Shown here piece after piece: positions 5,894 through 10,208 of a stretch of DNA of 10,208 nucleotides. The notes beneath the pieces are model-generated. The model saw only the letters and a list, made by a program, of their open reading frames with translations. It ran no database searches and was not told where the DNA came from. The stretch covers positions 1 through 10,208 of the forward strand of contig JAISTU010000035.1 in assembly GCA_031272415.1 (NCBI GenBank), given 5' to 3'. This DNA comes from Bacteroidales bacterium. GTDB lineage: Bacteria; Bacteroidota; Bacteroidia; Bacteroidales; WCHB1-69. A program made the position numbers and the translations under genes. Position 1 is the stretch's first letter. Every line of letters begins with the position of its first letter.

Positions 5894-7534
5894 TTAGTAC
5901 ATTCCGCCCATTCCGCCGGGCATACCGCCACCCATATTAGGCATGGCAGGTGTTTCTTCTTTAATTTCTGCCAAAACGCACTCTGTTGTCAGCAACATAG
6001 AGGCGATAGAGGCTGCATTTTCCAAAGCAATACGAGCAACTTTTGTAGGGTCTATAACGCCCGCTTTCATTAAATCTTCATACTCTTCGGTACGTGCATT
6101 AAATCCGAATGCATCTTTTCCTTCTTTTACGCGATTAACAATTACGGAGCCTTCTAATCCTGCATTTACAACAATTTGACGGAGAGGCTCTTCCAATGAA
6201 CGACGAACAATTTCTATACCAAATTTTTCGTCATCATTTTCGGCTTTAAGATTGTCTAAACCGGCAATTGCACGAATGTAAGAAACGCCTCCACCGGGGA
6301 TAATGCCCTCTTCGATAGCCGCACGTGTGGCATGCAAAGCGTCATCAAAACGGTCTTTCTTTTCTTTCATTTCCACTTCGCTGGCTGCACCAACATAAAT
6401 GACGGCTACTCCTCCGGCTAATTTAGCCAAACGTTCTTGTAATTTTTCACGGTCATAATCCGAAGTCGTTTTTTCAATTTGAGCCTTAATTTGTGCAATA
6501 CGCGCCTCAATATTTGATTTTAGCCCTTTCCCGCTGACAATTGTTGTATTTTCTTTATCAACAGTAATTTTTTCGGCTTGTCCAAGCATGTCCAAGGTGG
6601 CATCTTCCAATTTGAAACCTTTTTCTTCAGCAATCACTGTACCGCCTGTCAAAATAGCAATATCTTCCATCATTTCTTTCCTTCTGTCGCCAAATCCTGG
6701 GGATTTAACAGCAACAATTTTCAAAGAACCGCGTAAACGATTAACCACCAATGTTGCTAATGCTTCACTTTCAATATCTTCTGCAATTATCAAAAGTGCT
6801 TTGCCGGTCTGTGCTGCCTTTTCCAATATCGGTAAAAATTCTTTCATATTGGAAATCTTTTTGTCATACAACAAAATAAGAGGATTTTCATAAACGGCTT
6901 CCATTTTTTCAGCATCGGTTACAAAATAAGAAGAAATATATCCTCTATCAAATTGCATGCCTTCTACTACTTTGACTTCCGTTTCGGTAGATTTGGCTTC
7001 TTCGATAGTGATAACACCTTCTTTTTTAACCTTTTCCATCGCTTTTGCTATCATTTCACCAACTGTATTGTCATTGTTGGCGGAAATGGTGGCAACTTGA
7101 TGAATCTTTTCTATGCTGTCGCCAATTTCTTGTGAATTATTTTTCAAATCTTTGACAACCGCAGCCACTGCCTTATCAATACCTCGCTTTAAATCCATCG
7201 GATTGGCACCGGCGGTTACATATTTTAACCCATGATTGAAAATAATCTGAGCCAAAAGTGTAGCCGTTGTAGTGCCATCGCCGGCTTGGTCATTGGTTTT
7301 GGAAGCAACTTCTTTAACCATCTGAGCACCCATATTTTCAACAGCATCTTTGAGTTCAATTTCTTTTGCTACTGTTACGCCGTCTTTGGTGATTTGAGGT
7401 GCACCAAATTTCTTGTCAATAATTACATTTCTGCCTTTGGGTCCTAATGTTACTTTTACTGCATTTGCCAAGGCATCTACTCCCTTTTTGAGACCTTCTC
7501 TTGCGTCCCAACTGTATAAAATTTCTTTTGCCAT
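5894..7534 (-). CDS. groEL: Chaperonin GroEL (60 kDa, Hsp60)
   Basis: GroEL is the cytoplasmic double-ring ATP-driven chaperonin that encloses folding proteins with its GroES lid. The 546 residues cover the whole family length. ATP-site motifs are TLGPKGRNV (29-37), DGVTVAKEIE (51-60) and GDGTTTAT (85-92). The hydrolysis residue corresponding to E. coli Asp398 is Asp398 in FDDALHATRAA. The apical substrate/GroES-binding tyrosines are at 199 and 203 in RGYISSYFVT. The C-terminus is a GGM-type tail, GGGMPGGMGGMY. It follows groES by 51 bp, and a strong terminator lies just after it, so the two form a closed operon. Nothing is missing. It is the only GroEL in the window; paralogues elsewhere cannot be excluded. 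Confidence 0.99.
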   Translation of the reverse strand: MAKEILYSWDAREGLKKGVDALANAVKVTLGPKGRNVIIDKKFGAPQITKDGVTVAKEIELKDAVENMGAQMVKEVASKTNDQAGDGTTTATLLAQIIFNHGLKYVTAGANPMDLKRGIDKAVAAVVKDLKNNSQEIGDSIEKIHQVATISANNDNTVGEMIAKAMEKVKKEGVITIEEAKSTETEVKVVEGMQFDRGYISSYFVTDAEKMEAVYENPLILLYDKKISNMKEFLPILEKAAQTGKALLIIAEDIESEALATLVVNRLRGSLKIVAVKSPGFGDRRKEMMEDIAILTGGTVIAEEKGFKLEDATLDMLGQAEKITVDKENTTIVSGKGLKSNIEARIAQIKAQIEKTTSDYDREKLQERLAKLAGGVAVIYVGAASEVEMKEKKDRFDDALHATRAAIEEGIIPGGGVSYIRAIAGLDNLKAENDDEKFGIEIVRRSLEEPLRQIVVNAGLEGSVIVNRVKEGKDAFGFNARTEEYEDLMKAGVIDPTKVARIALENAASIASMLLTTECVLAEIKEETPAMPNMGGGMPGGMGGMY

Positions 7535-7585
7535 TGTTATTTCTTTTTTTTACTTCTGTTAAACAATTAAATTAGTGATAAAAAA

Positions 7586-7861
7586 TTAGATAATAGCAAG
7601 AATATCAGACTCTTTCATTATCAAATAATCCTTGCCCTCATAATGGATTTCAGTTCCGGCATATTTTCCATAGAGTACCATGTCGCCTGTTTTGACGGTC
7701 ATAGGTTCATCTTTTTTGCCGTTGCCTACTGCCACTACTTTCCCTCTTTGGGGTTTTTCTTTTGCCGTATCGGGAATAATAATTCCGCCTGCGGTCTTTT
7801 GTTCAGCCTCTGCTGCTTCTACTAAAACTCTGTCTGCTAATGGTTTAATTCTTAATTCCAT
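7586..7861 (-). CDS. groES: Co-chaperonin GroES (10 kDa, Hsp10)
   Basis: GroES forms the seven-membered lid that caps GroEL. The 91 residues match a typical GroES. RIKPLADRVLVE opens the beta barrel (4-15). The mobile loop that docks on GroEL is within about 16-34 and carries the GGIIIPD hydrophobic motif. GDMVLYGKYAGTEI and the closing KDYLIMKESDILAII are also typical. It is the first gene of the leftward groES-groEL operon. The 344-bp upstream region carries several dyads and promoter-like matches but no CIRCE element, so an HrcA-type control is not supported here. Confidence 0.98.
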   Translation of the reverse strand: MELRIKPLADRVLVEAAEAEQKTAGGIIIPDTAKEKPQRGKVVAVGNGKKDEPMTVKTGDMVLYGKYAGTEIHYEGKDYLIMKESDILAII

Positions 7862-7939
7862 ATTTTCAACTACTTTTAAATGTTAATAATTCTTTTTTTT
7901 TATTTATCTATTAAATTTTTCTACTTGCTTAATATCAAT

Positions 7940-7961
7940 TTCAATGCCATTGCCAAAAATA
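7940..7961 (-). promoter_or_regulatory. Candidate groES promoter: overlapping sigma-54-like and -7 matches
   Basis: Two readings overlap. On the minus strand 7956-7940 is TTGGCAATGGCATTGAA. Its TGGCA and TTG fall exactly where sigma-54 -24/-12 elements would, but the -12 C is an A. At 7961-7954 the minus strand reads TATTTTTG, matching the general Bacteroidota -7 consensus, but no TTG stands at the -33 place. Either would give a 5' leader of about 80 nt. This is a motif match only. Confidence 0.4.
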
Positions 7962-7962
7962 A

Positions 7963-7973
7963 GACATTTTGTC
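7963..7973. promoter_or_regulatory. Perfect palindrome GACA-TTT-TGTC, possible operator
   Basis: GACATTTTGTC is a perfect dyad with a 3-nt centre, directly upstream of the candidate groES promoter. A near-copy (TGACAAAATGGCA) lies at 8044-8056. A repeated dyad upstream of a chaperone operon suggests a transcription factor site, either a repressor at the promoter or an activator. The regulator is unknown. Confidence 0.45.
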
Positions 7974-8002
7974 GCTTTTTATCATCTTTTATAACTTATA
8001 AA

Positions 8003-8039
8003 TTGATATAAACAATTGATTTACAAATAGTTATATCAA
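8003..8039. promoter_or_regulatory. 9-bp inverted repeat upstream of groES
   Basis: TTGATATAA (8003-8011) and TTATATCAA (8031-8039) are perfect inverted copies separated by 19 bp. They lie between the two GACA-type dyads. In such AT-rich DNA chance is a real possibility. Confidence 0.3.
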
Positions 8040-8043
8040 ACAA

Positions 8044-8056
8044 TGACAAAATGGCA
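8044..8056. promoter_or_regulatory. Second TGACA-AAA-TGGCA dyad, possible upstream activator site
   Basis: TGACAAAATGGCA is a dyad with one mismatch and a 3-nt centre, sharing GACAAAATG with the reverse complement of the site at 7963-7973. It lies about 90-110 bp upstream of the sigma-54-like match, a distance usual for enhancer-binding activators. A third GACA (8067-8070) follows nearby. Confidence 0.4.
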
Positions 8057-8097
8057 GTTCTTTTTTGACAGAACGAAAAAATGCAAAAAAAATCTCT

Positions 8098-8118
8098 ACA
8101 CTCTACACTCTACACTCT
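8098..8118. repeat. Heptanucleotide tandem repeat (ACACTCT)
   Basis: Three identical 7-bp units ACACTCT lie in a row inside repeat copy B, 40 bp upstream of the -7 element. A preceding partial unit (TCTCT) suggests an earlier longer array. Confidence 0.8.
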
Positions 8119-8157
8119 GAAAAAAAAGTTTTTTAATTTTTAATTGAAGAATTTGTG

Positions 8158-8165
8158 TATCTTTG
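8158..8165 (+). promoter_or_regulatory. Promoter -7 element of the 8206-miaA operon
   Basis: TATCTTTG matches TAnnTTTG exactly and ends 40 bp before the ATG at 8206. That leaves a leader of about 30-35 nt. It is the right-hand end of repeat copy B. Confidence 0.75.
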
Positions 8166-8205
8166 CAAAGGTTTTAACTAAAAAATATTTTTCAAGTTCA
8201 AAAAT

Positions 8206-8766
8206 ATGTACGTATATAAGTTTAGATTAACCTTTGATGAGGTAGAAGATTTTGTGAGGGATTATGAAGTACCTGTTACACAGAAGTTTAAGGATTTTCA
8301 TAATGAAATTGTCCGCTCTATAAAAGGACTCAATAAGGAAGAGTTGGCATCGTTTTATCTTTGCGACCGAAAGTGGAATAAATTACAAGAATTTACACTT
8401 TTGGACATGAACGAAGGCAGTGAAGACTATATAGAAAGCACGGAAGACCAGCCAACGGCTATCTGCATGGCTAATGCGGTTATCAATGAATATATTGACG
8501 ACCCACACCAAAGATTGATTTATGAATTTGATTTTTTGAACCCAAAAGTTTTCTACATTGAACTAATGGAAACGGTCGATTCTAAATCAAAAGCAAGAAC
8601 TTCCAAATGTGTATTTGCCTCCGAAGAATTGCCACAAGCAATTAATCTTTCGGCTGATATGGAAAAACACAAATCTTTTTTGTCCGATGATGATTTAGAT
8701 TTAGACCTTGATGATTATTATGATGAGGAAGATTTGCAAAATTTGCAAGATGATTTTGAGTTTTAA
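8206..8766 (+). CDS. pRiA4b ORF-3-like conserved protein
   Basis: The 186-residue product resembles the short Bacteroidota branch of the plasmid pRiA4b ORF-3-like family (Pfam PF07929). It opens with the strand YVYKFRLTF (2-10), then a helix, the conserved FYLCDRKWNK (50-59), and LIYEFDFLNPKVFYIEL (104-120). The tail from about 160 is strongly acidic and probably disordered (DDDLDLDLDD). Family members occur in chromosomes and plasmids and have no proven biochemical role. There is no signal peptide or membrane segment. It is first in a two-gene operon; the miaA reading frame opens 3 nt after its stop, which suggests translational coupling. The ATG at 8206 is chosen because the first beta strand starts there and the promoter is just upstream. 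Confidence 0.9.
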   Translation: MYVYKFRLTFDEVEDFVRDYEVPVTQKFKDFHNEIVRSIKGLNKEELASFYLCDRKWNKLQEFTLLDMNEGSEDYIESTEDQPTAICMANAVINEYIDDPHQRLIYEFDFLNPKVFYIELMETVDSKSKARTSKCVFASEELPQAINLSADMEKHKSFLSDDDLDLDLDDYYDEEDLQNLQDDFEF

Positions 8767-8769
8767 TTT

Positions 8770-9672
8770 TTGATTGTGTCCGATAAAAAACTGCTCGTAG
8801 TTGCCGGACCTACTGCGGTGGGAAAAACTGCTTTTTGCGTTGAGTTGGCAAAAAAACTCAATACAGTGATTATCAATGCGGATTCGAGGCAATTTTATCG
8901 CCAAACAAAAATTGGAACAGCAACACCCACGATTGAAGAGATGCAAAATGTGCCTCACTATCTTTTGGGGCATTTGTCTATTGAGGACTATTACAATGTG
9001 TCTATCTATGAGCAGGATGTGTTGCAGATTTTGAAAACCATTTTTGCACAAAATCAATATGCTATCCTTACCGGTGGCAGTGGATTGTATATTGATACCG
9101 TTTGCCACGGCATTGATGAATTGCCTGATATTGATTTAAATTTAAGACAACAAATTGAAAATGAATACATTACGCACGGATTGGTTTATTTACAAAATCA
9201 ATTGCAGATGGTTGACCCTCAATACTTTCAATTAGTTGATAAACAGAATGTTAAGCGAATTATGCGTGCTTTGGAAATTTGCCGACAAACAGGGCAAACT
9301 TATACTTCACTTCGCAAGCGACAGCCTGTAAAAAGGGATTTTCAGATTGTCAAAATATGCCTTACAATGGAGAGAGAAATTTTGTATCAAAAAATCAATC
9401 AGCGTACTTTAGACATGGTGTTGGCAGGATTTGTAGAAGAGGCTCGTTCTCTTGTGCCGTATAAGCATCTAAATGCCTTAAATACAGTCGGTTACAAAGA
9501 ACTTTTTCGTTATTTTGAGGGCGAATATGACTTACCTACCGCTATCGAAAAAATACAAACAAGTACGCGTCGCTATGCTAAACGACAAATGACTTGGTTT
9601 AAAAAAGATATTGATTATCAATTCTTTAACCCTTCTCAAAAAGAAGAAATTTATAAAATGATTTTGGAATAA
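8770..9672 (+). CDS. miaA: tRNA dimethylallyltransferase (TTG or GTG start)
   Basis: MiaA moves a dimethylallyl group from DMAPP to N6 of A37 in tRNAs that read UNN codons, which improves codon pairing. The 300 residues show the P-loop GPTAVGKT (13-20), the general-base motif DSRQFYRQTKIGT (38-50), GHLSIEDYYNVSIYEQD (67-83), TGGSGLYI (101-108), KRIMRALEICRQTG (162-175), NTVGYKEL (238-245) and TRRYAKRQMTWFKKD (266-280). No ATG can serve as start: an in-frame TAA lies at 8764-8766, and the first in-frame ATG (8941) is well after the P-loop. Initiation must be at TTG 8770 or GTG 8776; GTG is slightly favoured as the commoner alternative. It follows the 8206 gene with almost no gap. Confidence 0.97.
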   Translation: MIVSDKKLLVVAGPTAVGKTAFCVELAKKLNTVIINADSRQFYRQTKIGTATPTIEEMQNVPHYLLGHLSIEDYYNVSIYEQDVLQILKTIFAQNQYAILTGGSGLYIDTVCHGIDELPDIDLNLRQQIENEYITHGLVYLQNQLQMVDPQYFQLVDKQNVKRIMRALEICRQTGQTYTSLRKRQPVKRDFQIVKICLTMEREILYQKINQRTLDMVLAGFVEEARSLVPYKHLNALNTVGYKELFRYFEGEYDLPTAIEKIQTSTRRYAKRQMTWFKKDIDYQFFNPSQKEEIYKMILE

Positions 9673-9695
9673 ATTTATAGATTAAAAAATTATGG

Positions 9696-9858
9696 TTCCC
9701 GACTTCGACGGTCTTATCTTTTTGAGAAAAAATTAACTGCCTGATTATCAGTGTTTTATATTTTTTTAGAAACGGATTTTTGAAATGTAGTGCCCCCCGC
9801 TAAATCGTAACGTGTTGATACTCTTTTGTTTACAAATCGCAATCATCGAAGTCGGGAA
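9696..9858. mobile_element. MITE-like insertion, 163 bp, 13-bp TIRs, TATGG duplication
   Basis: The left end TTCCCGACTTCGA (9696-9708) and right end TCGAAGTCGGGAA (9846-9858) are perfect inverted repeats. Directly outside both is the same 5-bp TATGG (9691-9695 and 9859-9863), as a target-site duplication would be. The interior is non-coding, with a CTGATTATCAG palindrome at 9741-9751. Size, ends and duplication fit a non-autonomous insertion moved by a transposase encoded elsewhere. It starts 23 bp after the miaA stop and ends 35 bp from the Rpn-like gene. The transposase family is not identified. Confidence 0.7.
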
Positions 9859-9893
9859 TATGGTAGGTACGGTGAGAATTTGCATTTTTCATT

Positions 9894-10208
9894 TTACGTA
9901 TTTATCCCATTTTGTTTTAGAATTTCTTCAATTGTAGCCATCGGGATGTCTGTCAAAGCATGAATTTCTTCAACTGATTGCAACTTTCGCCACATTTTTA
10001 GGACAAATTCTGTTTCTTTTTCTTCCCTGCCTTTTTCTAATCCTTTTGCCTCACCTTTCTTTTCACCCTCAACCAAACCTTCTACTCTTCCTTCTGCTCT
10101 GCCTTCTTCTAAAGCCTCTCTTCGGGTTTCGTTTTGCAGGGTTTTTTCGGTTGAAATGGCGTCAGAATTACGCTCGTATAGAAACAATTCCGCATCCGTG
10201 TAACCCCC
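9894..10208 (-). CDS. Rpn-family transposase/nuclease, C-terminal part only
   Basis: The reading frame is open to the right edge, so the N-terminal part lies outside; a TTG at 10187 is merely an internal codon. The visible 104 residues include ELFLYERN, then a Glu/Gly/Arg/Lys run with repeating EGR(A/V)EG and KG(E/R) units, and a small terminal helix-turn-helix-like segment (SVEEIHALTDIPMATIEEILKQ). This tail is typical of Rpn / PD-(D/E)XK nuclease-family putative transposases, which promote RecA-independent recombination in E. coli. The nuclease domain is not visible, so activity cannot be judged. The EGR repeats are low-complexity and alone would be weak evidence; the order of the three parts is what supports the call. 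Confidence 0.8.
   Translation of the reverse strand, partial: GGYTDAELFLYERNSDAISTEKTLQNETRREALEEGRAEGRVEGLVEGEKKGEAKGLEKGREEKETEFVLKMWRKLQSVEEIHALTDIPMATIEEILKQNGINT

Larger units (their letters stand above)
8077..8165 (+). repeat. Promoter-carrying dispersed repeat, copy B
   Basis: This is the plus-strand counterpart of 4354-4438. It has AAAATGCAAAAAAAATCT, three ACACTCT heptads at 8098-8118, an A-run, TTTTTTAATTTTTAATTGA, and then TATCTTTG. The two copies are in inverted orientation, outside the two ends of corA-groEL-groES, and each drives the gene next to it outward. Confidence 0.85.

Noticed and set aside
5943..7447. Plus-strand ORFs of 60-101 codons opposite groEL
   Set aside because: They lie wholly within the groEL coding strand's complement and show no recognisable protein features; they are shadows.
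7862..8205. CIRCE (HrcA) operator upstream of groES
   Set aside because: No TTAGCACTC-N9-GAGTGCTAA or close variant is present on either strand in the region.
8701..9108. 135-codon minus-strand ORF opposite miaA
   Set aside because: It overlaps the P-loop region of miaA and the end of the 8206 gene and has a low-complexity Ile-rich end; it is a shadow of the two real genes.
9696..9858. Structured RNA or tmRNA-like gene between miaA and the Rpn gene
   Set aside because: The 13-bp terminal pairing is better explained as transposon ends because of the exact TATGG direct repeats outside it; the interior shows no tRNA-like fold.
1..10208. New multigene defence or biosynthetic system
   Set aside because: All recognisable genes are housekeeping or isolated; there is no cluster of unknown genes with shared features.

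Overview
This is chromosomal DNA from a low-GC member of the Bacteroidota. The evidence is the adjoining dapB-lepB pair, a GroEL with a GGM-rich tail, start sites without clear Shine-Dalgarno sequences, and several copies of the phylum's TAnnTTTG (-7) promoter element, here always TATCTTTG. The sequence alone does not fix a genus.

Layout. 1-441 has no convincing gene; it holds a leftward-facing promoter element, an 86-bp imperfect palindrome and a short tandem duplication. 442-1818 (+) encodes an uncharacterised protein with a very acidic middle and a C-terminal domain that resembles a Bacteroidota family of unknown function. It converges, with a 5-bp gap, on a leftward pair: dapB (3543-4328) followed by lepB (1824-3521). 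4329-4798 is a repeat island. Next come leftward corA (4799-5716), a terminator, and the leftward groES-groEL operon (7861 to 5894). 7862-8205 is a two-way regulatory region. It controls groESL to the left and, to the right, a pRiA4b ORF-3-like gene (8206-8766) and miaA (8770-9672). After miaA lies a 163-bp MITE-like insertion (9696-9858) with perfect 13-bp terminal inverted repeats and a 5-bp target duplication. The window ends in the 3' part of a leftward Rpn/PD-(D/E)XK transposase-family gene.

The genes are mostly housekeeping: protein folding (GroESL), secretion (LepB), lysine and diaminopimelate synthesis (DapB), divalent cation transport (CorA) and tRNA modification (MiaA). They do not form one pathway.

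The unusual content is in the intergenic DNA. About 85 bp carrying a promoter occurs twice in opposite orientation, outside the two ends of corA-groESL, and drives dapB-lepB on one side and the miaA operon on the other. Long palindromes, heptanucleotide tandem repeats and hairpins are nested around these promoters. The groES upstream region carries several dyads and a sigma-54-like match. I see no defence system, CRISPR array, tRNA or rRNA, and no clearly new multigene system.
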